57,546 nt of DNA, from NCBI RefSeq assembly GCF_001467525.1, contig NZ_LNXS01000005.1, positions 1-57,546 on the forward strand. Direction: 5' to 3'. The notes below the pieces were generated by a model that worked only from the letters and a program-made list of their open reading frames with translations, was not told where the DNA came from and did no database searches. Positions 27,640 to 36,641 of the stretch are shown piece by piece (the first letter of the stretch is position 1; the number at the start of each line of letters is the position of its first letter). Position numbers and translations under genes: made by a program. The DNA is from Legionella anisa (GTDB lineage Bacteria > Pseudomonadota > Gammaproteobacteria > Legionellales > Legionellaceae).

Positions 27640-29859
27640 ATGCAAAAAAAGGCACTGTCGTATCGATTAGGAAGATTTATAAATAAGCTTCGTTGGCCAA
27701 TTATAGGCTTATGGTTGCTTGCTATATTACTCTGCATCCCCTTTTTACCACATATTATTGATCCATTTAAAACAACTGGATTTATTGATGAAAGTTCATC
27801 AAGTGCCTACGCTGAAAATTATATGAATAAAAAATTGGGATATAACGATAAGAATAAATTTCTTATTATGTATCATAGCAATAAGCTTTTAGCGACCCAG
27901 GATCAATTTAAGAAAAAAATTAAAAAATCATTATCCGATTTAGAAGATTTTCCAATTAAACACGAAATTATTTACCCTGACGACAAACATCAAATTTCCA
28001 AGGATAAACATACCGCTTATGTAGTGCTGATCATCAAAACCAATAAACAGCTTAGTGATGACTTATTAAAACAACTTACAGAATCAATAAAAAAACCCTC
28101 ACGCATGACAATGAAAATTGGCGGGGAACCGCTTTTTGTACAAAGTGTTAATAAACAGACACAAACAGACCTTTTTAAAGCGGATATGATTGCAGCCCCA
28201 GTAGCGATTATCACCTTAATTCTTGTATTTGGATCGGTAATTGCAGCTACACTCCCCATTATTTTAGGAGGCGGATGCGCCATAATTATCCTAACTACAC
28301 TCTACTTTTTAGGACATCTGTTTACCCTTTCTATTTTTACTATCAACATTGCCTTATTACTCGGCCTGTGTCTTTGCTTGGATTATTCATTATTTTTTAT
28401 TAGTCGATTTAGGGATGAATTAAAGAATGGATTAAATATTGAAGAAGCGATAGCAACAACACAAGAAACCGCAGGCAAAGCAATTTTTTTTAGTGGTTTA
28501 GCAGTTTTTGTGAGTCTCAGCGCATTATTTTTATTTCCGGTTAATATTCTTTTTTCAGTTGCAGTCGGTGGTTTAGCTGCCGTTTTTTTTGCGGTACTCG
28601 TATCAACTATATTTTTACCAGCAATTCTTGCCGTCTTGAAATCAAAAATTAATTTGCTATCAGTACGCTTATTTAGGAACAAAAATCATTCCAGTTGTTG
28701 GCGCTGGCTTGCAGAGCGAGTAGTTCGTCACCCCTATCTCTTTTTCTTCCCCATTCTTATTTTTTTATTAGTACTGGGTTATCCTTTGTTTTCATCAAAG
28801 TATGGTATTTCAGATTATCGCATTTTCCCAGAAAAATCAGAAAATCGAGCATTCTACGATACGTATGCAAAGAAATTTCAGATTGAACAATTAAATCCTA
28901 TAATACTGGTTATTGAGTCGCCGTCTTCATCAATTTTGTCACGTCATAATCTTTCTAAAATATATAATTTAGTCCAAAAACTAAAACGCAATCCACGGGT
29001 CAAAGAGGTCAACGGCATCATCAGCAGTAAGTCGGATCTAAAAAAGGGACAGTATTACACTCTTTATCATTTAGATAAAAAACTACTCGATCCGAGCGTG
29101 AAACAATTGCTTAAAACAACGACCACCAAGCATATGGCCATCATTAATGTAATTAGCAAATATCCTGTTGATTCCGAACAAACCAAAAAACTTGTTAATG
29201 AGTTACATAAAATAAAATTAGGCTCGGGATTAAAAGTACAGGTTACTGGAGTAGCTGCGAGTAATATTGACGTGCTTTATAGCATTTATCATTATCTACC
29301 TTATGCCATACTATGGATAATGGTATTTTCTTATCTGATACTCCTCTTCTTATTGAGATCTCTATTTTTGCCATTAAAAGCAATTGTAATGACATTATTA
29401 AGCTTATGCGCTGCATATGGAGCCTTAGTTTTTATATTCCAAGAAGGATATTTCTCTGAAATTCTTAACTTCCAGCCCCAAGGAATGCTCGATATTAGTT
29501 TATTAGTCATCATATTTTGCGCTCTTTTTGGTTTTTCAATGGACTATGAAGTATTTTTATTGACCCGAATTAAAGAGGCACATCAGTTAACCAAAGATAA
29601 CAACAAGAGTATTATTTTTGGTATTGAAAAGAGTAGTCGTATTATTACGAGCGCTGCACTGATTGTCATCGTGATTTGCTGTGCTTTTTTGATCGCCGAT
29701 GTATTAATGGTCAAAGCATTTGGCCTTGGCATCGCAGTTGCTATTTTCGTAGATGCCTTTTTAATACGAAGCTTTTTAGTTCCCGCAACAATGGCTATCT
29801 TTAAATCTTGGGTTTGGTATCTCCCTAAATGGTTGGATAGACTCCTGCCCAAGCTGTAA
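27640..29859 (+). CDS. MMPL-family RND transporter
   Basis: A 739-residue inner-membrane protein with the two-fold MMPL layout: one N-terminal helix (about 18-38), a periplasmic domain, six helices with LCLDYSLFFISRFRDE, a second helix-periplasm unit (from about 370), and a last block with FGFSMDYEVFLLTRIKEA. These paired D-Y motifs are the proton-relay and signature elements of MMPL proteins, which export lipids or hydrophobic compounds. The substrate is unknown. No adaptor or outer-membrane channel gene lies next to it. Confidence 0.9.
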   Translation: MQKKALSYRLGRFINKLRWPIIGLWLLAILLCIPFLPHIIDPFKTTGFIDESSSSAYAENYMNKKLGYNDKNKFLIMYHSNKLLATQDQFKKKIKKSLSDLEDFPIKHEIIYPDDKHQISKDKHTAYVVLIIKTNKQLSDDLLKQLTESIKKPSRMTMKIGGEPLFVQSVNKQTQTDLFKADMIAAPVAIITLILVFGSVIAATLPIILGGGCAIIILTTLYFLGHLFTLSIFTINIALLLGLCLCLDYSLFFISRFRDELKNGLNIEEAIATTQETAGKAIFFSGLAVFVSLSALFLFPVNILFSVAVGGLAAVFFAVLVSTIFLPAILAVLKSKINLLSVRLFRNKNHSSCWRWLAERVVRHPYLFFFPILIFLLVLGYPLFSSKYGISDYRIFPEKSENRAFYDTYAKKFQIEQLNPIILVIESPSSSILSRHNLSKIYNLVQKLKRNPRVKEVNGIISSKSDLKKGQYYTLYHLDKKLLDPSVKQLLKTTTTKHMAIINVISKYPVDSEQTKKLVNELHKIKLGSGLKVQVTGVAASNIDVLYSIYHYLPYAILWIMVFSYLILLFLLRSLFLPLKAIVMTLLSLCAAYGALVFIFQEGYFSEILNFQPQGMLDISLLVIIFCALFGFSMDYEVFLLTRIKEAHQLTKDNNKSIIFGIEKSSRIITSAALIVIVICCAFLIADVLMVKAFGLGIAVAIFVDAFLIRSFLVPATMAIFKSWVWYLPKWLDRLLPKL

Positions 29860-29997
29860 TCCTTCACTTAAAATTAAAGTCTGTTTACTCAATTTAAAAT
29901 CACATATTCATGTCAATGCCTTTTGCAGCCAGATTAATTTTCTGATAGAGTAGCCTGAATAAAATTTCGGGTCTAAATAAAATAGAGGATGTTAAAA

Positions 29998-30348
29998 ATG
30001 ATACGAGGATTTTTTGCAGGTTTAATGTGTTTACTGAGTTTCTCTGTTTTTTCATATGGTAACCCTTGTGGTAATGCTGTTCCTACTAATGATTTAAATT
30101 TTTGTGCCTCATTTAAGGTAGTTGCAACGTGTTATTGTACTTCCTCTGGTTTACCTGCTGGTATGTGCCAAGATATGAATATGCTTTATGCTCGTATGGT
30201 AAGTGTATATGGTTCATTGGATAAAGCATGTGCGGCTCAACCCTATACTACAAAACAAGATTGTCTTGATAATTGGAATTGTTATCGCCTTGGAGGAATG
30301 GATTCTCGCGGCAGAATATGTAGTTCCACTCGTAAATCCTGTCAATAA
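29998..30348 (+). CDS. Small secreted cysteine-rich protein
   Basis: ATG 29998 is preferred because GAGG lies 9 bp upstream; the in-frame ATG 29989 would touch that site. The 116-residue product has a signal peptide (MIRGFFAGLMCLLSFSVFSYG) and then ten cysteines in about 95 residues, an even number suited to five disulfides (PCGN, FCAS, TCYC, MCQD, ACAA, DCLD, NCYR, ICSS, SCQ). It also resembles exported proteins that need periplasmic DsbA. I do not recognise the family. Confidence 0.7.
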   Translation: MIRGFFAGLMCLLSFSVFSYGNPCGNAVPTNDLNFCASFKVVATCYCTSSGLPAGMCQDMNMLYARMVSVYGSLDKACAAQPYTTKQDCLDNWNCYRLGGMDSRGRICSSTRKSCQ

Positions 30349-30387
30349 TTTTATTAAGTTATAAAAAATCAAAAAATTTGACTAAGC

Positions 30388-30401
30388 TGGGCTTCGGCCC
30401 A
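30388..30401. terminator. TTCG-loop hairpin after the Cys-rich gene
   Basis: TGGGC-TTCG-GCCCA, a short stable hairpin 39 bp after the stop codon at 30348. No strong T run follows. Confidence 0.45.
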
Positions 30402-30445
30402 ACAAAAATTCTAATGATTAAAGCAATCTTGGTAGAGTAATTATT

Positions 30446-31102
30446 GTGCATAATAAAAAATCAAAATTATTTTTATTCTCATTCTTATTTCTTTCTACAA
30501 CGTGTTGTTTGGCAGATAATAGTAGTCTACCACAGCACCCTTTTTATGTAGGCGCAATTGGTGGTTACGGCTCAACCACCTGGAAAGGTTTAGTTCCCAC
30601 TCGAGAAAATCAGAATGTTGCTCTGATGCTCTCGACACCAATAAAGGTCGAAGAAGGTGGAAGTATATGGGGTGTTTTAGCAGGATTTGAATTTACTAAC
30701 TTCTTCGCAATTGAAATGAATTACACGCACTTTCCTGAAGCAAATGTTAATTTCGATCCTATAAGTTTATTCAGTTTCGATCATGATGGCTTAGAGACTT
30801 TAACATCTCAAACTGAAGTCCTAACGTTGATGGGAAAACTCATGGTTCCTATTCCTCATTCCCAGATGAAAATTTTTTCTGGTGCGGGAGTGGCAGGTGT
30901 GCATCGTAAAGATATCGTTGTTGATAATTGGCGCCCAGGACCTACTTTTAGTGTAGGAGTAAATTATAATTTTACAGAGAGAATAATGGGTGAAATTGCT
31001 GGGGCTTTTACTGCTGGCTATGGAGAATCGCAGCTTAACCCAGCAGACGCATATTATCCTTTTCTCTACTCAGTCGCTGCCCATCTGATTTTTCGTTTTT
31101 AA
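30446..31102 (+). CDS. Outer-membrane beta-barrel protein
   Basis: A 218-residue protein with a GTG start. The signal peptide runs to about residue 23 (LSTTCCLA). The mature part has the alternating pattern of an eight-stranded OmpA/OmpW-like barrel: FYVGAIGGYGSTTW at the N-terminus, LAGFEFTNFFAIEMNYTHF in the middle, and a last strand ending in phenylalanine (AAHLIFRF), the sorting signal for the Bam complex. Function beyond the barrel fold is unknown. A repeat-bounded hairpin element follows. Confidence 0.78.
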   Translation: MHNKKSKLFLFSFLFLSTTCCLADNSSLPQHPFYVGAIGGYGSTTWKGLVPTRENQNVALMLSTPIKVEEGGSIWGVLAGFEFTNFFAIEMNYTHFPEANVNFDPISLFSFDHDGLETLTSQTEVLTLMGKLMVPIPHSQMKIFSGAGVAGVHRKDIVVDNWRPGPTFSVGVNYNFTERIMGEIAGAFTAGYGESQLNPADAYYPFLYSVAAHLIFRF

Positions 31103-31141
31103 TGCTTTTAAAAACCAAAATGCTATAGCAAGTATCAAGCA

Positions 31142-31295
31142 AGTAGGTTGGGTCGTTCGACCCAACAAATTCAGCTCATAAGCACTCATTATATTGATGA
31201 TTTTAAAATTTCATTCACACGTCCAACATCATTGGTGTCTTTGATGTAATGGTAAAGATATTTAAATTGTTGGGTCAAAAATGACCCAACCTACT
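31142..31295. repeat. 154-bp element bounded by inverted repeats (MITE-like)
   Basis: The left end AGTAGGTTGGGTC (31142-31154) is the exact complement of the right end GACCCAACCTACT (31283-31295). Each end also folds into its own hairpin (TTGGGTC..GACCCAA). No open frame inside. It sits between the converging barrel gene and the hydrolase/TM gene, so it may also terminate both. Confidence 0.6.
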
Positions 31296-31330
31296 AAATT
31301 ATTGCAAGAGTGAACAGTTAATCAATTTAA

Positions 31331-33079
31331 CTACATGTGTTTGCCAATATAATATTCAGCATAGCATTTTTCCAAATTCGGTTTTAGATTCGCGTTTTCA
31401 ATTCCTAATCGCTCTACCAAAGTCAAAGTATGCCGAATATGAGCTGCTTTTGCTCGAGTAACTCTGAAAGGCACTGCAACATCAGCCTTTTGAGAATCTG
31501 AACTCTCTTCGAGTAACATTTTTTTAGAAATCTCATTTACGTGTTTGCATTTCTTTTCTGCATCCGGTAGAAATTGCTTTTCTTTTACAAGACAACGCAT
31601 TACATGATAATAGGTATGTATTTGTTGATAAGTCAAATCAATATGTACCGCATTATCATCATGATATATATCCATAGTTGGATTTCGAGAAAGCAAAGGA
31701 TTATGCATTTGCGCAAGCTTTTCTTTTTCTATAAGTTCCTCTTGAACAGAAGAAGCTTTTGAGCTTTTTTTATCGGAAAAACCATAGAAGAATATAAGAG
31801 CACTTGCAAACAAACCTCCAGCAATGCTCAGAAAGGCAAGTGCCGGTAAGATACCGACAAAGGCCAGGCATGTACCAACAAAGATTTCCAATACGGGTAT
31901 AGCAATCATCCAGTTTTTTATAAGAAAATACATCGAAGGTCGGACTGCATAAGTATACGGCAGTAAAAAAAGACTATAAACTAAGCTTCTACCCAGAGTA
32001 TAAAGCCAAAAATTACGTGCTTTTCGTTTGGCATTATCCAGTTCTGCCTCAATGTAAGTAAAGATCGTATCTGCAAAACCAGCATAATTTAAAAAATGGT
32101 CACAAAAACTATTAGGTCCTTGTTTGTCTTTTGGCGGGGTTACCTGAATAATATACCAATCATCCTTCCAAATCCCAAAAGCCGAAACGGGATCATTTCC
32201 TTGTTTTTGCACAACAACTTCGGGTTTCTCAGTCAACTTGTCCCAATAATCATATCTTCTTTTAAACCAGGCATCATGAAGACCTGCCGGATTTAATGCG
32301 TCAACGCGTGAAAGTGTATACCTTCCTTTATCAATAGCGAGTAATAAGCTTAACGATCCTCCCAGGCTTACTCCACATACATGTATTTTATTTTTCTGAG
32401 CGCTTAGCCATTCATGAATTCTTTTTCGGCCCATTTGATAAAGCGATTCACCAACTGTTGTAAACCCCTTAGAATCAGTATTAATTTGAGGTAAAAAACC
32501 CTGCCCTGCAGGATAGGTTGTTCCCATAAAAATTAAATGCGACTCTGCTTTTTTATTAAAAATTGGCTCAAGTCCATAAACAAAAACACGATCTTTATCA
32601 TGGATAAAATAGCTCTTCCATCCTGATCGTTCTGTTAATTCAATTGGCTTAACCTGATATTCAACTAACTCCCAATGCCCATCAATGCATTGAGGGATTT
32701 TTATGGATTCATAAGGAGTTAAATCGCTATAAGGAAGTAAAGTTAAACAATTACTCAAGTAAAGATTAACTTGCTCTTGTTGCGCGTCAGTTAATTTTTT
32801 CCCTTTTAGTTGCTCAAAAAGCTCTAAAAAACCTTGTTGGAAAGCAAAACGTAATTCTCTTAATAATTCATGATCACGTTGTACAAAAATAGCATGGGCT
32901 ACTGTAGTAGTTAAAAACTCAGTCCATTGCTCCGTCCATCCCATCATTAAAAGTCGTACTGCATTGCGCGCAATAATTGGTGCCTGCTTCTCCGGATCTA
33001 CGCCATCAATTGGTTCAAATTGACGTTGTGGAGAGAAATTAAGATCTATTCCACCTTGAAAAGTAGCTTTTATAGGCAT
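31331..33079 (-). CDS. GxSxG hydrolase-like protein with membrane segments, putative effector
   Basis: ATG 33079 is preferred, with GGGGAGGA just upstream; a start at 33130 has no site. The 582-residue protein has a helical N-terminus, then an alpha/beta-hydrolase-like region with the elbow GVSLGGSLSLLL (about 240-255) and a strand with VDALNPAG after it. Two to three hydrophobic helices (about 372-440, LVYSLFLLPYTY and AIPVLEIFVGTCLAFVGILPAL) split it from a charged C-terminal part. No signal peptide. Its place beside the apyrase region recalls L. pneumophila lpg1907, a reported Dot/Icm substrate. Lipase activity is inferred. Confidence 0.65.
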   Translation of the reverse strand: MPIKATFQGGIDLNFSPQRQFEPIDGVDPEKQAPIIARNAVRLLMMGWTEQWTEFLTTTVAHAIFVQRDHELLRELRFAFQQGFLELFEQLKGKKLTDAQQEQVNLYLSNCLTLLPYSDLTPYESIKIPQCIDGHWELVEYQVKPIELTERSGWKSYFIHDKDRVFVYGLEPIFNKKAESHLIFMGTTYPAGQGFLPQINTDSKGFTTVGESLYQMGRKRIHEWLSAQKNKIHVCGVSLGGSLSLLLAIDKGRYTLSRVDALNPAGLHDAWFKRRYDYWDKLTEKPEVVVQKQGNDPVSAFGIWKDDWYIIQVTPPKDKQGPNSFCDHFLNYAGFADTIFTYIEAELDNAKRKARNFWLYTLGRSLVYSLFLLPYTYAVRPSMYFLIKNWMIAIPVLEIFVGTCLAFVGILPALAFLSIAGGLFASALIFFYGFSDKKSSKASSVQEELIEKEKLAQMHNPLLSRNPTMDIYHDDNAVHIDLTYQQIHTYYHVMRCLVKEKQFLPDAEKKCKHVNEISKKMLLEESSDSQKADVAVPFRVTRAKAAHIRHTLTLVERLGIENANLKPNLEKCYAEYYIGKHM

Positions 33080-33209
33080 AATTTTCCTCCCCAAATAATT
33101 ACAGTGTGTAATTACCTTATCCCGGAGCAAAAAATTCTGGGAACGCTCGAATTCGAATGCATATGGATGGATTCAATACGAACGTTCTTAATAGTGGGAA
33201 TAAGACTTA

Positions 33210-33818
33210 TTATAGTTTTTCCTGTTGCAACGAAGTCACAATCGCCGGACGCTCTGCAGCAAGGCTCATAAATCGTTCTAAATGTTTATAAGCTGAAAGA
33301 TCCATTTTAAAATAATAGGTCCATCTTAATATGACAAACAAATAAGCATCGGGCAGGGTAAAATCCTTACCCATCAGATAGGGCCCATTCGCAAGATGCT
33401 CATTAACATATTTCAATCGAGCACTAATTACGGACGTAAAAATACTTTTTGTTTCCTCATTAAGATTAGGGTGGAAAAATATGCCTACAGTTTTATGTAA
33501 TTCAGTGGCAACGTAATTGAGCCATTCCAGAGTATGATATCTTCTTAAATCACCTACTGGCGACAAAAGCTTTTGCCCTGGAGTGGTATCTGCTAAATAT
33601 TGCAAAATAACCTGATTTTCAGTCAGCAGATGTCCATTATCAAGATGAAGCGCAGGAACTGCCCCTTTAGGATTAATCGCTAAATAATTTTCATCTGAGT
33701 GTGTTTTTTTTGCTTTCAAATCGACTTCTTCATCTTGAAAATCAAGCCCTAACTCATTAAGAACAATACGTACAGCTAATGAACACGCTGATTTAGTGTA
33801 ATAAAGCTTCATATCCAC
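33210..33818 (-). CDS. gstA: Glutathione S-transferase, beta class
   Basis: A 202-residue soluble enzyme with the N-terminal thioredoxin-like half (MKLYYTKSACSLAVRIVLNELG, with the Cys/Ser region typical of beta-class GSTs), NPKGAVPAL with the conserved cis-proline, and LTENQVILQYLAD for glutathione binding. The helical C-terminal half contains LMGKDFTLPDAYLFV, the N-capping box. It conjugates glutathione to electrophiles or detoxifies oxidants. Family length is normal. Confidence 0.92.
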   Translation of the reverse strand: MDMKLYYTKSACSLAVRIVLNELGLDFQDEEVDLKAKKTHSDENYLAINPKGAVPALHLDNGHLLTENQVILQYLADTTPGQKLLSPVGDLRRYHTLEWLNYVATELHKTVGIFFHPNLNEETKSIFTSVISARLKYVNEHLANGPYLMGKDFTLPDAYLFVILRWTYYFKMDLSAYKHLERFMSLAAERPAIVTSLQQEKL

Positions 33819-33915
33819 TCCTTTGATTCATAGTTAAGCTATATTTAGAAAAACTCAAAACTACTTATAATATGCTTTTTGTACGCGATTGAACACTGCT
33901 AAAAATTAGCACCCA

Positions 33916-34995
33916 CTATCCAATGTTCCTATTTTTGATTTCGCTAGCAAGATCATCTTCCACTTCTGCAAGTAAATTCATAGTAGCCGATTGTCTTTTG
34001 ATGAAAAAGAGAGAGTCCCAGAAATATTCTTTTCTTAAAACGTTTAATACGTTCTTATTATCCTTATTCTCTTTCCAGGTATGGATGCTTGCTAATAATG
34101 CATCGAGAGTTAAATCGTTTTGTGGCCCTACAATATTCAAATACAATTCTTTTAATTTCAAAAACTTATCTTGAGTATATTGAGAGTTGGTCTCGAGGAG
34201 TAGCATATTTTCCATTCGTGAGTATAACTTTATGATTATCTTTTCTTTTGTCATATCTGATTCATGAAAAGCTGCTGGAGGAGGTGGAAGGACATAAAAC
34301 GGTATATTTTCACTGGGATGGCCATATTCCAATACTGTTTCATAGGGTAAATTCATTAAAAAACTCGATGAAACCAAAGAAGAAGCTGGAGCGTGTTGGA
34401 CTTCTTCAATAAGAGCTATTGCTGAGTGCCTGCATGTATTACCTACATTCAACTCAATAAGATCTGTATTTAGTTTACTTACATCTACTGAGGATAATTT
34501 TTTTGCATCAGTGAGTGTCAATGTGACTTCATCCCTGCTCATTGCAAAATCCTCATCGGTTAAATCAGAATTTGGTTTATAGCATTTATATCTATCATGA
34601 CCTTGCAAAGATTCTAATATTCTCACAAATTCTATGTATTGCTCATAGGAGATATCATAAGCCTGATATGTAATTGGAGCATTACCTCTTTTTTTTCGCG
34701 AAACTCCCTCATCTCTTAAAAATGCTTTACTAGCAAAAAAAAGAGCATTGCAAAGAAACTTCAGTTGGGCAGGATAAGTTGGCTCCCCATTCTCATCCAC
34801 TTCAACATTGTCTGCAACTTTGCCAACGCGACAAAGTACATGACGGGCTTTATTTTGATCATATACTCCCAACATTATAAAAGAATGTCCCTTTTTTTTA
34901 TTAATTGACATAAAAAAATGATCTGTTTTTTTATTAACTGTCAGGGATTCCGGTGGTTGATAGTCAGATTCAGGTGATTGATTCTCATTTGACAT
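33916..34995 (-). CDS. Putative effector with NTCR motif
   Basis: ATG 34995 is preferred over an in-frame TTG at 35004. The protein has about 359 residues, is soluble and has no signal peptide. A conserved-looking N-terminal part holds KKGHSFIMLGVYDQ, then YEQYIEFVRILESL and YKCYKP, and then VGNTCRHSAIALIEEV. An NTCR-[HT]-[ST]A pattern like this recurs in several Legionella proteins, as far as I recall. A histidine in GHSF and a cysteine in NTCR could make a thiol-hydrolase pair, but this is speculative. The C-terminal third is helical. Dot/Icm translocation is inferred. Confidence 0.55.
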   Translation of the reverse strand: MSNENQSPESDYQPPESLTVNKKTDHFFMSINKKKGHSFIMLGVYDQNKARHVLCRVGKVADNVEVDENGEPTYPAQLKFLCNALFFASKAFLRDEGVSRKKRGNAPITYQAYDISYEQYIEFVRILESLQGHDRYKCYKPNSDLTDEDFAMSRDEVTLTLTDAKKLSSVDVSKLNTDLIELNVGNTCRHSAIALIEEVQHAPASSLVSSSFLMNLPYETVLEYGHPSENIPFYVLPPPPAAFHESDMTKEKIIIKLYSRMENMLLLETNSQYTQDKFLKLKELYLNIVGPQNDLTLDALLASIHTWKENKDNKNVLNVLRKEYFWDSLFFIKRQSATMNLLAEVEDDLASEIKNRNIG

Positions 34996-35137
34996 GCTTG
35001 TCAATAACTCAAAGTGTCGAATTGTATCACATGAATTATATGCATACTACAATGTGATAATGTTAATTTCACTGTAATTTTTTTGAAAAGCTTGGATGAA
35101 GCCTCTTCCTCCAAAAAGGAAGAAGCGAAACATAGGA

Positions 35138-36400
35138 TCACGAAATACACTGCAATTCAGGATAATTTTTCAAAATTACTTTGTATAAATTTTGGTTTGC
35201 TTCTATGATCTTATCGCCTAATTTAGAATCCGGATTTCCTTCCCCTCCTTTACTATTTAAAGCAACCACTGTAGTAACATTATTGCAAGGTTGCCAAAAA
35301 TACATTACACGAAACCCTAAAGTGCTTCCTTTATAAATCCAAAAACTTTGCTTGAGATCTGTATCATAAAGATAACCCACACCCAATCCAAACCCATAAG
35401 GATCATCTTTAGTCACTTCAGGAATTGGCTGCCCTGTTTTCATAGATACAACAGATTCTAATTCAGCTAAAATTCGCTCTCTAAAATCCGGCTTAATTAA
35501 AGTTCCACGATAGAGCAATTGCACCCAATGGACTACATCTTCGGGTGTAGCAACAATTGCACCAGCAGCAGCGGCCCAAGATAAGTCATTGGTCAGTGTA
35601 TCAATTAATTTATTTTTTTCCTCATCATATAAATATCCATGTACCCTCCGATCTTCAATCGCTTTTCCTACAGATTGACCATCGGGTCCGGCAAGATAAA
35701 ATGAATTATGCAATCCATTTTTTGAATTAATAATTCGCAATTTTAATTGGTTAACAAAAGTATCATTGGTAATTTTTTCTATTACCAATGCAGCAAGAAT
35801 ATAATTGGAATTAGAATATTCAAAAAGATTTCCTTTTTTCTTTTTAAGCGGCTTTTCAGGATGAGCGTATTTAAGCAGCTCCTCATCGGTCCAAACTTTA
35901 TCTAAATGTGACTCCATCTCTTTGGAAAACTCATCATCTTCAGAATAATTCGGTATACCACTTGTCATATTCAATAATTGTCTTAAAGTGACATTTTTCC
36001 AATTAGGATATTGTGGCAACCATTTACCCAAAGGATCGTCTAAAGTCAATTTATCTTCAGTCTGCAATTGCAAAAGAATTAAGGCAGTAAAGGATTTGGT
36101 AATACTGCCAATATCAAATAAATTATTTGGGGTAATGGGTTGGGATAAAGGAGGATACCCCATAGTGCCGTGCACAACCGTTTTGACTTCTTTTTTATCA
36201 TTCACTTGATTCTGAGGAATCAGGACGGAAGCAGCAATCGCAGTAAATTTTTCTTTTTTACTGTACTTTTTATAATAGGCATCGATCTCTTTTTGCAATT
36301 GATTCGTGAGTTCAGAAGAAATATCAGAACCGGCATAAAGTATTGGTGAAGCCAAAAAAACGCTTAAGGCTAATCCAAAGAATTGTGATTTTAATTTCAT
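35138..36400 (-). CDS. Serine hydrolase of the class C beta-lactamase / PBP4* family
   Basis: ATG 36400 is preferred: AAAGGA lies 8 bp upstream, and the resulting N-terminus (MKLKSQFFGLALSVFLASPILYAG) is a clean Sec signal peptide. The 420-residue product has the catalytic SxxK motif in GSITKSFTALILLQL, the YxN motif in YSNSNYILAALVIEKI, and a C-terminal region near IYKGSTLGFRVMYF. Such enzymes act in the periplasm or outside the cell as D-alanyl-D-alanine peptidases or esterases. A true beta-lactamase is possible but the third motif is weak. Confidence 0.85.
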   Translation of the reverse strand: MKLKSQFFGLALSVFLASPILYAGSDISSELTNQLQKEIDAYYKKYSKKEKFTAIAASVLIPQNQVNDKKEVKTVVHGTMGYPPLSQPITPNNLFDIGSITKSFTALILLQLQTEDKLTLDDPLGKWLPQYPNWKNVTLRQLLNMTSGIPNYSEDDEFSKEMESHLDKVWTDEELLKYAHPEKPLKKKKGNLFEYSNSNYILAALVIEKITNDTFVNQLKLRIINSKNGLHNSFYLAGPDGQSVGKAIEDRRVHGYLYDEEKNKLIDTLTNDLSWAAAAGAIVATPEDVVHWVQLLYRGTLIKPDFRERILAELESVVSMKTGQPIPEVTKDDPYGFGLGVGYLYDTDLKQSFWIYKGSTLGFRVMYFWQPCNNVTTVVALNSKGGEGNPDSKLGDKIIEANQNLYKVILKNYPELQCIS

Positions 36401-36594
36401 AAGTATCATCCTTTGTTTCATAAAAAATATTTTGTCGGTTCAACAGTACATGATATAGCCCCCCTAAGTTCTATACATCGTTGCAAGCTCGTTCGGCTCA
36501 GTCATGTATTTGAGCACACTCCTTCACCTCACTTTACTTGCGCGCCTTGTCTAGAACCTGGCGGATGACGCAATACTTTTCTAACATACAGAGT

Positions 36595-36623
36595 CTGCAG
36601 GTCACATATACATCAACCTGCAG
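36595..36623. terminator. Inverted repeat downstream of gltX
   Basis: CTGCAGGT (36595-36602) pairs with ACCTGCAG (36616-36623) over a 13-base loop, 18 bp past the gltX stop. No T run follows in the leftward direction, so the terminator call is tentative. Confidence 0.4.
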
Positions 36624-36641
36624 CCTTGAGGGTAGTACTTA

